DNA from: Ciona intestinalis | Lineage: Eukaryota > Chordata > Ascidiacea > Phlebobranchia > Cionidae | Reading direction: 5' to 3' | Assembly (NCBI RefSeq): GCF_000224145.3 | Contig: NC_020176.2 | Coordinates: forward strand, 3,369,826-3,433,825 | DNA: 64,000 nt | Part shown: one piece after another, positions 24,572 through 36,505 of the stretch | How positions within the stretch are numbered: position 1 is the stretch's first letter | Layout of the letters: each line of letters starts with the position of its first letter | The notes under the pieces: model-generated | The model's database searches: none | Seen by the model: the letters and a program-made list of their open reading frames with translations, nothing else | What the model was told of the DNA's origin: nothing | Made by a program: the position numbers and the translations under genes

Positions 24572-24956
24572 ATGATTAATTATAAATCACTGCTCGTTTC
24601 AACGTTGCTCGTCATCGGAATGGTGATTCTTACCGAGAGTTATGCAGTGGCTGCAGTTGCATCAAATCTTTCGAGACAAGGTTATTTTACATCCTCGGTT
24701 TCTAATAACCAAAGGTCAAACCTTAATAGTGGTAAGAATTTAGCAAGTTAAAGACGTTAGCATTTTAGCATGTTGAAAATTTGGAAAATGGTTTTACCGT
24801 TTAATTGTTTAAAACACGATCAGGATATTTGAATATTATGTAGATGTCCTATCTTCCCCCAACCTACTATATTATATAAAAATAGTGTTTATACAAACTT
24901 TTTCAGGTAATAAAGACAAACTGTTTAAAGATATATTGGTGGGAAAATTTATGTAA
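24572..24956 (+). CDS. Small secreted peptide precursor, 69 residues, two exons
   Basis: Exon 1 is 24572-24731 and exon 2 is 24907-24956; a G|GTAAG donor and a TTTTCAG acceptor keep the frame. The ATG directly follows TATTTTTGCAG, an AG acceptor placed exactly at the start codon. That fits spliced-leader trans-splicing or a 5'-UTR intron. The product opens with MINYK and a strong hydrophobic core (SLLVSTLLVIGMVILTESYA), a good signal peptide with cleavage likely after residue 24-29. About 40 polar residues follow, without Cys, ending KLFKDILVGKFM-stop. There are no dibasic processing sites apart from single K/R. I do not recognise a family. It could be a secreted or host-defence-type peptide, or a neuropeptide-like precursor, but nothing proves function. 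A duplicated motif GTATGGGxAGTACTGAAA lies just downstream (about 24998-25042). Confidence 0.5.
24800..24876. mobile_element. MITE right half inside the small-peptide intron
   Basis: It reads AAAACACGATCAGGATATTTG to CTTCCCCCAACCTACTATA, the right half of the family. The left half is absent. Confidence 0.65.
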
Positions 24957-25333
24957 TGTATATAAATTTATGTATATCAAAAGTATATAATTTTTCGTAT
25001 GGGTAGTACTGAAAAAATAATTTTGTATGGGCAGTACTGAAATTTAGCGCGAATTTAAAAACAAAGTTTCGCAAAGAGAGTGCAAGGTTTGTTATTAATG
25101 TTACGGTTACGCTATATTTAATTTAAATACAACTATGTACTTTATATTACCTACACAAGAGCAAAGGGTGTAGGTTTCATTAAAACATAAAACAAAAAAG
25201 TTACCAGACGCTGTAAAATCTTGGAAAACTGCGACAGTGCAGAATTAATTGCCAACGATCTTTTCACCTAAAAGTTTTTGTTCTATGCTTAAGTGTGCTT
25301 GTAGATCTGAATATTTACATTAAATTAATCAAA

Positions 25334-26350
25334 ATGAGTGTAATGCAATCTGTTTCCGAGAACAAAGAAAATATTGAGGAGGAAAATTGTGGACCTTTGC
25401 TAATTAATAAACTTGAGCAGAGTGGAATTAGTGCTGGGGATATTAAGAAGCTAAAGGAGCATGGGTATCATACTGTTGAGGCATTGGCTTATGCTCCTAA
25501 AAAGGAACTTATTGGAGTTAAAGGAATAAGTGAAGCCAAAGCTGATAAAATTATAATTGAAGCTGCCAAGCTTGTTCCTATGGGGTTTACTACAGCAACA
25601 GAATTTCACCAACGACGGTCTGAAATCATTCAAATCACAACTGGATCAAAAGAGCTAGACAAGCTTCTACAAGGCGGTATTGAAACTGGATCAATAACGG
25701 AAATTTTCGGCGAATTTAGGACTGGAAAGACTCAAATTTGTCATACTATTGCTGCCACTTGTCAGCTGCCTATTGAACAGGGTGGGGGAGAAGGAAAATG
25801 TTTGTATATCGATACTGAAGGTACTTTTCGCCCTGAGAGGCTGCTAGCAGTTGCTGAGCGATATGGCCTTAACGGAGCTGATGTTTTGGATAACGTAGCA
25901 TATGCACGGGCGTATAACACTGACCATCAATCTCAACTCCTTATTCAAGCTGCAGCCATGATGTCCGAGACACGGTATGCAGTTATAGTTGTAGACAGTG
26001 CTACAGCGCTTTATAGAACTGACTACAGTGGTCGTGGCGAGCTTTCTGCACGGCAAATGCATCTCGGCCGATTTCTAAGAACCTTATTGCGCCTTGCTGA
26101 TGAGTTTGGCGTGGCAGTTATCATTACAAACCAAGTTGTAGCTCAAGTTGACGGCGGAGCTATGTTCTGTGCGGACCCGAAGAAACCTATAGGAGGTCAT
26201 ATCATGGCCCATGCTTCAACCACAAGGTTATATCTCCGAAAAGGGCGTGGTGATACAAGAATTTGCAAGATCTATGATTCTCCCTGTTTACCGGAATCCG
26301 AAGTCATGTTTTGTATCAACAGTGATGGTATTGGAGACACCAAGGATTAA
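25334..26350 (+). CDS. RAD51: DNA repair recombinase RAD51, intronless
   Basis: 338 residues, against 339 in human. It is the strand-exchange ATPase that coats single-stranded DNA in homologous recombination in the nucleus. Seen: an N-terminal helix-hairpin-helix region ([11 protein letters not shown]), linker [20 protein letters not shown], Walker A GEFRTGKT at 126-133, Walker B VIVVD near 217-221, the L1/L2 DNA-binding region with [12 protein letters not shown], and the C-terminal [12 protein letters not shown]. Residues [19 protein letters not shown] separate it from DMC1. The start is the ATG at 25334 (context CAAAATGA); the frame is open upstream only to a GTG. TTGTAG at about 25298-25303 could be a trans-splice or UTR-intron acceptor. 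Poly(A) signal AATAAA at 26610-26615. It is unusual for having no introns while its neighbours have 8-44 exons. Confidence 0.97.
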   Translation: MSVMQSVSENKENIEEENCGPLLINKLEQSGISAGDIKKLKEHGYHTVEALAYAPKKELIGVKGISEAKADKIIIEAAKLVPMGFTTATEFHQRRSEIIQITTGSKELDKLLQGGIETGSITEIFGEFRTGKTQICHTIAATCQLPIEQGGGEGKCLYIDTEGTFRPERLLAVAERYGLNGADVLDNVAYARAYNTDHQSQLLIQAAAMMSETRYAVIVVDSATALYRTDYSGRGELSARQMHLGRFLRTLLRLADEFGVAVIITNQVVAQVDGGAMFCADPKKPIGGHIMAHASTTRLYLRKGRGDTRICKIYDSPCLPESEVMFCINSDGIGDTKD

Positions 26351-27217
26351 CAATATTTCTACATTACATTCCTTGACATAATTTTTCAAATGGCTATGAT
26401 ATATTGAACTTTCCTTAGACAAATGTACATCCAACCAACATATATTGATCTTTCTTGTAAAGTTTGTTTTAGTTTAGCGGTGAAAGTTAATTTCTATTTC
26501 GCATTCATGCCTTATCTCTATTTTCATCAAATTCTTGTAGATTTTTTTAACACAAGTGATTTAAATTCAAGTTAAAATTTTTAATTCACTTTTTTTAAAT
26601 CGTAAATTAAATAAATGGCTTGTACCTGTACTGCAGTATTGTTAAACTTAATTTGCCATGGGTGACTGCCAGTTTTGTGGATTCAATTTTTCTTCAAAAT
26701 TGTCTATCTTACATTTTATTAGATGTGTCAATACTGTCATATCTGCCACCCGTTTTAACGCAATAGCCTTGCATTGGTTATTCATCCATAAAACAGGACA
26801 TTTCTGTGTTTGTTCTTTTACTGTTACATTAAAATATCTACAACTTCAAAAACTAATTTAAACGCAGTTACATTTTAGGCGGTTTTGCTTATTTATTAGT
26901 GGAAGTGGAATTGTGAAAAGTTTTTACAAAACTTTGAGATTTGATTTTTATATTTTGATGTTTTATTATGGTGAGTTTTTTAAATACATCAATGTCATAT
27001 ATAGGAGTACATTTCATTTGTTTTTTTACTTAAAATCATAATCATTTTACAAATATTAACAGCATAGATATATGTATATAATACAATCTTCTACTTTTAT
27101 TATGAAACATTTGCTTTTAATCAAATCATTTTCTGTTCTAGAACATTATTTCTTGAGTATTATGCCTGGTAGCAATCTAAAAAACAGCAGCATTATATAC
27201 AGTTAGCATTTATGACA
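26351..27217. other. RAD51 3' UTR and convergent HLCS 3' UTR
   Basis: AT-rich sequence between two convergent genes. AATAAA at 26610-26615 serves RAD51. No further gene is visible. Confidence 0.5.
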
Positions 27218-30200
27218 TTATGTTTTCCGTTTCAGTTTTGGCAGAATTTGATTCTGCATCATATCGAAGCTGTTTCCATCTGGACAGAGAGTTGTAACTT
27301 CCGCAGTGTCATGACGACGTACTCGTAAGAACCCGTAGTCATCTACCCCAACCACTGTGCACTCAACTTTTGTGTTTGACTCGTCCATTATAACTTCTAC
27401 CTCAGCCATGCTGTAACAGGTTAGCTTGATTACATTACAAGTAGGTAGGAATATACCAAAAGACCATAGAACACAGTTACACAGGTATCAAGTAATCAAG
27501 TATACCTACAAGCTTGTTTTCTACGTATATTTTAGAGTAGAGTAGGATAAGATGGAAAATGTTTACATACTCATAATTGTACCATTTGGTAGTAAATAAA
27601 GTATATTTACAGAATAATATTTAAGTTAGTGTATTGTGTATGCATTAGTATTGGTCAGTACATTATTAATGCAGCAGAAGTAGACTACATACTGTACCAC
27701 TTATTAGAACTAATTAAAACAAAAAAATATCGGATTTTTTTACCTATGAAGCCAGTATTTATAGTATATCTTAAGAAATGACTCTGCTCCATTTTTTTGG
27801 AAATCTATAATAAGATTTTCTAGTTCAGTAATAGTTCTTGCTATAACCTCTTCTGTAGTTAGTTGTAGCTGTAGTGAGTGTTCATCTAGAATAGAATTAG
27901 AAAACAATGTAAGTTATCTATATTGCTGAAGCTCTTTCCAGTACCACGGCTAAGTGGTTAGAGCGTTTACCTTCAGCCCATAGCGACAGAGGATATGGGT
28001 TCAAGGCTGGACGATGCTACCATTGTTGGCAAATATGTCTTTGGGCAAAACAGTTAGCAGCAATTTGCTTTAACCAAGCGGCACTTATGGGTTGCATAAA
28101 TCGTGAGACGTCAGCCATACATATTAAGTAAAAATCCCTACAAAATAAGTCGCTGCATCACCAGGCGAAGATAAACAATTTACATTATTTTCTTACCTCT
28201 CAGTATTTTGTTCACGCACATAGTTGGTTGACTGTTTGAAACATTTATTCCACAACCTGCAAGCAATGAAATAGTGAAATAATAAGTGAGATCTTAGTGC
28301 AAGGGGCCTGTGTTATTAGCCAGAGTTGTTACCCGTCAACCAAAAAAACTAAATTTACAAATTAAAATACTATCTATGTGAATTAGTGAATACAGAATCA
28401 TTTTTGTTGTTTGGTATTTATAATACAATCATATAACATAAAAATATGTTCTGGCAGTCCCATTTAGATTAGTTTTTTGTTTCAAACTTTTATTTAATGA
28501 ATTTTGCTGGTATTCATATATATATATATATATTTATACATATAGTATATCGTATATACATATTACATATAAAGTTATTACTAACCTATAGATGCATAGC
28601 ACATGTTGTTTAACATGGTAGATTGGACAACCACCCCACCCAACTTTACATGCTTTCCATAATAAATATCATTCGGCCATTTTATGCGTAATTCAACATC
28701 CTAAAACAGAAATACCAAAGTCATATAAAACTTATTTTACGGGAATTTGATTACGAATTCTTGTTTTGTATAATATAAACTTTGTTCACTAATGCGGATT
28801 ATTTAATGAAATTGGGATTACTAAGAAATAGTTAGGAATACAGCCTGTAAATAGGTTTTTATTTTTAAGAATGGTTTAAGAATATTGCTTTTAGATAAAA
28901 TTGGAAAATCTAGCGTTATCTTGCATACCCTGCACTAAACAAATAACACCATTTAATATATATTTATACCTGTAGTTTGTTTATAGATCTTACTCCTTTA
29001 ACTGCAGCAGTTGTAGTTATAAGTTGTAGGAAAGGCAAACATTGCCCAAGTTTTGAATTCATTGGAATGTCCACCACTATTGTAAACATAGCACAACCTA
29101 ATGGGCTAATCCATTGGTTACCACTTCTACCTATTGGTTAGAAAAGTTAATGTTAATTTCCAAACAGGACTTTCATAGCAGTAACTTGTCCGAATTATTA
29201 ATCTGCAATTTTCACTGTAGGTTGGGTTTAATTTGATTGTTGCACGTTTTCCTAATTACAGTATATTTTTAATCCAACAACTGTCGTTTTGTGTTTTTAT
29301 TCTAAACTGAAAGAAGTCGTAATCAATTTATGCTGTGTAAAATGTCAAAACGCGTTAAATACCTTTTCCCATAGTTTGCTGCTTAGCAATAGCAACAGCT
29401 CCAAGATTTGGTGGCAGTTTTGTGCATGTCAATCTGTAATAGTAAAAATAACATAAACGGTCTAGCAGAAAAAAACACCTACAAAGTTACATGCGTGGCA
29501 AAACATAAGCAGACACAAGGTTTAAGGTGTATAAAACAGAATACCTGTGTTGAAGTTGCCCGGTCACATGAAATAAATAAGTGACATTCATTTATTTACT
29601 CATTCAAAGTGATTTTATAATTACAATTAAACATTTACCCATCAAAAACGCTCATAGTTGAGGTCATAACATCGCCATACACAACAATGCGACCGTATGA
29701 ACGTGTTGAAAGATTGTTGAAGTAAACATCTTGATTAAACGAACATGACAGCTTTGTTGAGTAATTATAAACATTTTCTTCCTTTGTGTAAACTAAGGTT
29801 GTTTTGTTGCTGCGTTCAGTCAATTCTTGCACAGATTCTATAGAAAATTGTATAAATGTTAATAGCCAAATCCAATGTACATATCGTGGCATGAGCAAAC
29901 AAAGTTGAGGTTTTACTAACAAAATGCTGTAGCAAATTGATTTTGTGTAAGTGACTAGTCGTGCTTGCCCCCCATTTAAATTCTATTCTAAACCTTTTTA
30001 CCATTTTAATGGAAGATTTATTATCCTTTTGAACAAAACCAGCTTTACAAGTTTTACCACTAAAAGTGAAGCTACCATAATGATGCAAATAAGTTCAGTA
30101 AAATGTATATAATATATATATATGTATATATGTATTATATATACTAAATAACTAAAACATACATCACCTGGAGTAATATCATTGTTATAAGGAATCAACG

Positions 30201-31179
30201 CAAAACTTTCAATTTTCTGCAAACTGAAGGACAATAAGACATACATGTTATATAAACCAAAATGTAATTGTGCATTATATTTGTATGTAAAAAATGTTAT
30301 ATTCTATAACGTTATATTAATTTGGTGACATGCAAATCTCTCAATTTAAACTGTAAGTAGTGAAATTAACCTCTGAAGGAATTCCTCCTGCAGTTGTAGT
30401 GTGTTGGAATACAGAAAGGCAATTTTCTGTTGCATTTGATTTACAATAACTTGCACATCATCGTCACAGCAATTTAGACCAACAGATTTTAAAAGTTGTT
30501 TCAACAAAGAACAAACCATAGGGTTTGTTGCTGTGTCATTTGCCCCGACCAAGAGTGGTAGCTATGGGAAGAAATGTTAGGGTGATTAGACTTTGCTTGC
30601 ATTAATATAAAGACACATTGATTTACTATGGTTTAGCTACACCTATGATGTGGTTGATTGTTTGAAATAAAAAAGTAAATACAAACCGTTGAAATAGAAA
30701 GTTTTCCAGTATTCTCTGTAGAGTGATGCATTGATACATTCAACAATTTTTCATCAACAATGACTTCATGAATGGACTTTGCATTTCCTTTTAAAACAAA
30801 TGATGGGAAATATTTTTGTTCGAGGACCTTTTTTTCTTCGCCTTGTTTTATAAACAGGGGCCCAGAAATAATCGGCAATTTCTCAACATGAAATGGTGAT
30901 GGTTCAGACACAGGGATATAATTGAACATCAGGATATTGCCTCCTGAAGTAATGAAGCTTTTAAGTAAGTTGCTGGTATGGGTCTGGTTATCTTTGTCTG
31001 AAAAGAATGATTCACACCCCCAAACTATAACTGTGTGAGTGTTTTTAATCCAAGGATCTTTTCGAAAACTGGTGGTTGAAATTGGGTAGAGGGTGTAGCT
31101 GTGTTTTGCTAGGCACAGTTGAAGTAGCTTTATGGCTCCATCAGATACTTCATGCCGTTTACCAGGACTGTACAGTAGT
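27218..31179 (-). CDS. HLCS: Holocarboxylase synthetase, exons 10 to 2 and part of exon 1 (haplotype copy A)
   Basis: HLCS attaches biotin to carboxylases through biotinyl-AMP. Exons on the minus strand, 5' to 3': 31179-30687 (cut by the N gap), 30561-30371, 30223-30168, 29837-29639, 29433-29363, 29130-28970, 28700-28586, 28256-28197, 27885-27744, 27410-27218. Together with the intact exon 1 of copy B (38904-38260), all phases close to give a 610-residue protein. Catalytic-core motifs: biotin/ATP loop [14 protein letters not shown] (about 385-398), KWPNDIYY (about 448-455) with the biotin-binding lysine region KLGGVVV after it, [12 protein letters not shown], and the C-terminal barrel ending [20 protein letters not shown]. 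The N-terminal part matches the HLCS substrate-recognition region (PPNILLYSPG). Only the downstream exons 6-10 are single-copy in this window; exons 1-5 recur at 36704-38904. Confidence 0.92.
27535..27625. mobile_element. MITE fragment in HLCS last intron
   Basis: It starts TAGAGTAGAGTAGGATAAGA and keeps CCATTTGGTAGTAAATAAAG; the right end is lost. Confidence 0.45.
27935..28190 (+). mobile_element. SINE copy in an HLCS intron, opposite strand to the gene
   Basis: Head ACCACGGCTAAGTGGTTAGA (box A), box-B-like GGGTTCAAGGC, then CTACCATTGTTGGCAAATAT, AATTTGCTTTAACC and a CATCACCAGGCGAAGATAAA tail. Confidence 0.7.
29139..31179. repeat. Duplicated segment: HLCS exons 5-1, copy A
   Basis: Matches 36506-38752 with about 98% identity over aligned parts, including introns and the SINE fragment at about 29470-29600. 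Indels versus copy B: about 25 bp present here at 29297-29322, and about 45 bp and 170 bp missing here. The right side is cut by 50 N. Confidence 0.9.
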
Positions 31180-31229
31180 NNNNNNNNNNNNNNNNNNNNN
31201 NNNNNNNNNNNNNNNNNNNNNNNNNNNNN
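31180..31229. other. Assembly gap, 50 N
   Basis: A run of N separates HLCS copy A from a TRPM2 intron fragment, joining two sequences that are not neighbours in the copy at 36506-54190. Confidence 0.99.
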
Positions 31230-34200
31230 ACTAGGATTTTGCTCAGAGTGCCATGGCAGTGGCTAGCATGCATGCCCCCAACCCAGAGATAATGGGTTCA
31301 AGGATCATTGTGGGCGTATGTGAGCTTGGGCAAGACACTTTCAACCCAGTGCTCACTTATCGGTTAACAAAACAGTGATTCAGCAAAAAAACAAACACTT
31401 ACTCATAAAATTGCATATTGCGCCAAAATGAAAACTGTACATATCAAACTAAGAATGCTTAAAAAATCCTATTATTCACTGCAGGACAAGCATGAATTTG
31501 TGAAGCTATTTCTCAGCCATGGAGCAGATATTTCAAAAATTTTCAATCCTGAAATTATTCTGTCATTATACCGGAACAAGAAAATGTTAAAAAATGCTCT
31601 GTTTTTAAATTTGTTGAAGCCGCGGGCTGATGATGATGAAAATGAATACGTTGATGTTACACATGACAAAATTGAACGGTTAGTTAACAAAAAATTGAAT
31701 TTTTTTTATTTAAAATATATAAATATATATATATACCAACATTTTTTGGATATAAAAATGAAAGTAAAGAAAATTTAAAAAATAAAAATATCTGATAATT
31801 TTTTAAACTTTTTTTGTGGCACTATTATAGTACTTCTCCCTGTAAAATGATTAAAATTGTGGTAATAAAACTTTAACATATTTTTCAGGGCCTTGAGGTC
31901 TTTAATGGGTGATGTTTATTCTTATTCTGATGAGGTAATTTTAATATTTGGCTAATTTTTTTAAAAGAGAAAGAAATCATAGACCATCTTACTCTAATCC
32001 AATACCTATAAACATAACAGCTCAATACTCAATGATTCACTATTATAATGCATTGCCGTTACTACATTAACGTATTTTTCTCCATTTTTTTTATCAGAAT
32101 GAACAAGAACCACTCAAGGAATTGTTCCAGTTGTGCATATTGCTCAATAGACGGGAAATGTCATTCGTTTTATGGGAAGTTATGAAAGAAAAATTATCAG
32201 CAGCAATTTCTGCGACCAGGATATTAAAATCTCTTTCTAAAAGGACAGAAATAAAAGAATATGTAAGTGTTTTTTATTTTAAATTTATAAATATATATTC
32301 TTTCAAAAAGATTTCTTTGTACTTTTGGCTAAGTATTCAAAAAACACGCGCAAAGTTAGTTGATGTATAAGTGATAACTTGTAAGTGGGCACAAGGTGTA
32401 TGGAAAACAACACCCAGGTTATAAAAACTGTCGTGAGGATAAAGCAGGTTGCATTCATTTCTGTTTGACAACTATGATTGTAATACATTTTAACAATGTC
32501 ACTCCAGATTTTGTTATAAAAATTAAGAAATGTGACACCTCTGTTTCTTTATCAAAATTTTAAAATGCATATGCTGTATATATATATTACAGAAAGAAGA
32601 ACTACTTGAGCACGCTGATGAGTACGAAACGAGATCAATTGGAATTTTATCCCAATGTTATTTTGATGATGAGGAAAAGACGGGAAATTTATTAATTAGA
32701 AGATTAAAACAATGGGGAGGCCTTACTTCACTTCAGATCGCTGTGGACGCAAAAAATCGGGTGAGTTGCGATTGGTTATAAATCGACGTTACTTCATTAT
32801 ATTATTATAATGTATGTGCATGTGCAAAGAGCTCTGCTGTATTTTATAACTATATATGTATATTGTATATATTGTTTTTATTGATGGAAGCAGTTTTTTG
32901 GCCTGTTGTAATTACATAAATGAATGTATCTTATTTATCCCCGCTTGGCTGGGTAATGATAGTTGTTATAACACTAGTAGTAGTATCGTTGGCAGATGTG
33001 TTCTCACTTAACAGCAATTGCTCCAACCCAGTGGTCACTAATGGGTTGTCCAAATAACCAAATTGTCAGCTATATATTAAAAAAATACCCGAAAATATGT
33101 GGTCGTAACCAGGCACAAGGTGGATGGAACATGTTATAACCACTGTCGATGTCCTGCAAACCAAGAATAAAACACAGTTACATTTCCTACTTAGTGTGAC
33201 AGATTTCTAAACCCTACCTTTCTTGTTACAGAGTTTTGTAAGCCACCCTGCAGTACAAGCATTGCTTAGTAAAATATGGATGGGACCAATGAAAGAAAAT
33301 ACAAACAATTTGAGAATAATACTTTCTGCTATACTTTTCCCACTCATGTTTTTGATAATTTCTTTTCGTGAAATACCTGATCAAAGTACCTCAGGTTTGG
33401 TATATGTGTGTGAATTGTACAATAACAGTCTAGGACTGGCACTTTTTAATTATTGCATGAAAGGCAATGAAAGTCATATAACACTAGTGTTCTGTTTTAG
33501 AAAATGATGATTTAGAATCTGTCAACTCAGAAGTTCCAAACAATGAATTGCTCAAGAAAGATAACAAAGGTTTTGAACTGTTTAAAATTTCTATATAAAT
33601 TTTAATGTATTCATATCGGTTGGATCCTACTGTGAGGCATGCTATGGTGGCATATTACCCCAACATCCATGCTGCTATAACCTATTAGTTACTACTTGGT
33701 TGAAGCAATGTCCTTAAGTATCTTGCCCAAGGGCACTGGACACATATGACTATCAGTGTCGAGCAATAAACCCTGTAGTATTCAGTTATGATACCATCAC
33801 CAAACCAAGACACAGCCCTGTATGTTAAGTTTATCAGAATGACACAAAATACAATAACACAATATATCTTTAGGAAAAACGAAATCAACATGGCGTCGGA
33901 AACTCGTGCAGTTCTATCGCGCCCCAGTGGTCACATTCTGGCTTCACGTACTTTCCTACCTGGTAACTTACAATCTTTTACACATAACTTATTTTATACA
34001 AAATTAAGGATTGGATACATAGCCAACAATTGGTTAGGGCAGTGACTATGAACAACTAAAAGCTTGCCACACTGTAAGACCCCTGTCACATAAAATAAAA
34101 CACTTTTTATGCATTTGTATTTCTACATTTTAAATTATCAAACTTTATATTTTTGAAATTTTGTTTTCATTTCAGGTGTACTTGCTTCTATTTGCTTATG

Positions 34201-36380
34201 TTATTCTTTTCAACTTTTACCCTCAACCTGCTACGGATGTTTCGCTGAGCAATATATCGGTGCAAGAGTTTGTGTTATGGGCGTGGGTGTGCGTCTTAGT
34301 GGTGGATGAAGTATATGAGGTAAGACATTATATTATGTTATAGGTTGGGGTAAGATGATACGTATAGTTGGTTGAGGTAAGATGGTTTGTATGGTAGGTC
34401 GGGCAAGATGTTCCGTTCAGTGAGTTGGGGTAACATGGAACATATGGTGCGTTGCGGTAAGCCCATATAGCAGTTGAGATAAGATGATCTTTGTTTTGTT
34501 TGCATGTGGTGATTGTGCTTGTTTTATTTGTAGGTGTTGCAAAGAGACAGCAAACACATAATGGGGAAAATAAGCAGCTGGTTTGCCGATCCTTGGAATA
34601 AACTTGATGTGGTCGCTATTGCCTTGTTTTTTATTGGGATTGGACTAAGGTAAGCTATATAGTAGGATGGGGAGATGGGACACCTTTTTGTTAGTGATTG
34701 TGTGTTAATGTATTTTTTCTCAGTATTTCTGACAGTTTGGACAACTAGTGACCACTGGGTTGAATAAATTATGCAAATTTTTCAGTAAATTTTCTCCGCT
34801 TTCTTTTTATCAATATTTTGTACGTTTTTAAACACTTTTTATAATTTTGTTTTATTTTCTAAGGTTCCAAACAGAAGTAGAAGCGTCACGCACATTACTT
34901 GCAATTTCCTTCATGGTTTATTGCTGGAGAATATTGAACATATTTCTAGTTCATGAAGCTCTTGGACCAAAACTAATTATGGTTGGAAAAATGGTAAGAT
35001 GCTGGAAAAAAACAGAAGTAAATAAGTAATGTGTTACTTACAAGATATTAAGCATAGATATATAACTAAGCTTTGAAAACCATATATTCTAAATATTGAA
35101 AAACAGTTTTAAAAAAAACTTTAAAATGATAAAAAATCTTTTAAAGCTGTTATAATTCCCTGAACAGTTTTGCGAAACTTAAACATTTTTATTTTTAAAA
35201 TTTTTTCTTTGCGTTTTACAGATAAAGGACATGCTGTTCTTCTTGTTCATTTTAATCATATTCCTGGTTTCATATGGAGTTGCAAGTCAAGCTATTTTGT
35301 ATCCAAACGAAACAAATTTCGGAACCGCCATAGTTGGTGTATTGAGCAAACCATACTGGCAAATTTATGGCGAATTATTTTTATCGGAAATCCACTACGA
35401 CCCAAGTAAGCGTATTATGTTCGTCACTGCATTGTGGGCATATAGGTTCTTGGGCAAGACACTTACAACGATGTCTGAAGTCTTTAAAAACACCCCAAAA
35501 AATCAAAGATCATCTTTACGATGACATAATATGTGGTACCACATAAGCCGGCACGCTTGTATAAAACATACAGTTGTTTTTCGCCAAGTTACATTTATTC
35601 ATNNNNNNNNNNNNNNNNNNNNNNNNNNNNNNNNNNNNNNNNNNNNNNNNNNACCAAAACTAATTATGGTTGGAAAAATGGTAAGATGCTGGAAAAAAAA
35701 CAGAAGTAAATAAGTAATGTGTTACTTACAAGATATTAAGCATAGATATATAACTAAGCTTTGAAAACCATATATTCTAAATATTGAAAAACAGTTTTAA
35801 AAAAAACTTTAAAATGATAAAAATCTTTTAAAGCTGTTATAATTCCCTGAACAGTTTTGCGAAACTTAAACATTTTTATTTTTTATTTATTTTTTTTTGC
35901 GTTTTTCAGATAAAGGACATGCTTTTCTTCCTGTTCATTTTAATCATATTCCTGGTTTCATATGGAGTTGCAAGTCAAGCTATTTTGTATCCAAACGAAA
36001 CAAATTTCGGAACCGCCATAGTTGGTGTATTGAGCAAACCATACTGGCAAATTTATGGCGAATTATTTTTATCGGAAATCCACTACGACCCAAGTAAGCG
36101 TATTATGTTCGTCACTGCTACCATTGTGGGCATATAGGTTCATACAGTTGTTTTTCGCCAAGTTACATTTATTCATTGAAAACCCATCTATTTTTAACAG
36201 ATGCAGATGAGTTTACATGTAGTAACAACGCAACACTGATAGCTGCAGGTCAACGTAGATGTCCCTCCATTAACTGGATTGTACCTTTACTATCAGCAGT
36301 TTACATGTTACTTGCAAGTGTACTGCTACTTAATCTACTTATTGCTATGTTCAGGTACATTGTATTGTAACTTTTGTTCA
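31230..36380 (+). CDS. TRPM2: TRPM2 exons 11-22, second copy (partial)
   Basis: Exons: 31485-31678, 31889-31934, 32098-32262, 32593-32760, 33232-33394, 33501-33569, 33874-33962, 34176-34319, 34534-34649, 34864-34993, 35222-35405, then after 50 N a partial exon 20 (35653-35680), exon 21 again (35910-36093) and exon 22 (36201-36354). Every exon has the same length and phase as its partner in 46659-50447. The encoded residues differ at a few places, for example FYPQPATDVSLSN here against [13 protein letters not shown]. Exon 15 (SFVSHPAVQALLSKIW...) survives only here, because the partner has an N gap. There is no 5' or 3' part of the gene, so this is not a second complete channel. I read it as an alternative-haplotype contig. 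Confidence 0.85.
32930..33195 (+). mobile_element. SINE copy in TRPM2 intron 14 (copy A)
   Basis: Landmarks AGCAATTGCTCCAACCCAGT, GGTCACTAATGGGTTGTCCA and GTTATAACCACTGTCGATGT. The matching place in the other TRPM2 copy is an N gap, so presence in both haplotypes cannot be judged. Confidence 0.65.
34340..34495 (+). repeat. Degenerate 30-36 bp tandem repeat in TRPM2 intron 18
   Basis: About four or five units built on GGTTGGGGTAAGATGAT. The same array is at about 49003-49155 in the other copy with scattered differences. The motif resembles the MITE end and may derive from it. Confidence 0.6.
35603..35652. other. Assembly gap, 50 N
   Basis: This gap joins two overlapping versions of TRPM2 exons 20-21 head to tail (34964-35602 and 35653-36180). 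Confidence 0.99.
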
Positions 36381-36505
36381 NNNNNNNNNNNNNNNNNNNN
36401 NNNNNNNNNNNNNNNNNNNNNNNNNNNNNNNNNNNNNNNNNNNNNNNNNNNNNNNNNNNNNNNNNNNNNNNNNNNNNNNNNNNNNNNNNNNNNNNNNNNN
36501 NNNNN
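36381..36505. other. Assembly gap, 125 N
   Basis: It separates the TRPM2 copy A fragment from HLCS copy B. Confidence 0.99.

Noticed and set aside
25295-25333. Thirteen extra N-terminal codons on RAD51 from a GTG
   Set aside because: GTG starts are not expected in an animal nuclear gene; ATG 25334 gives a length one residue short of human RAD51.
31428-31484. N-terminal extension of TRPM2 exon 11 ([19 protein letters not shown])
   Set aside because: It is open in frame but lies between a SINE tail and a CACTGCAG acceptor, has no counterpart in TRPM proteins I know, and the 194-bp exon fits phase without it.
31230-36380. A second, tandem TRPM2 gene
   Set aside because: Only exons 11-22 are present, bounded by N gaps on both sides and near-identical through introns; alternative haplotype is simpler.
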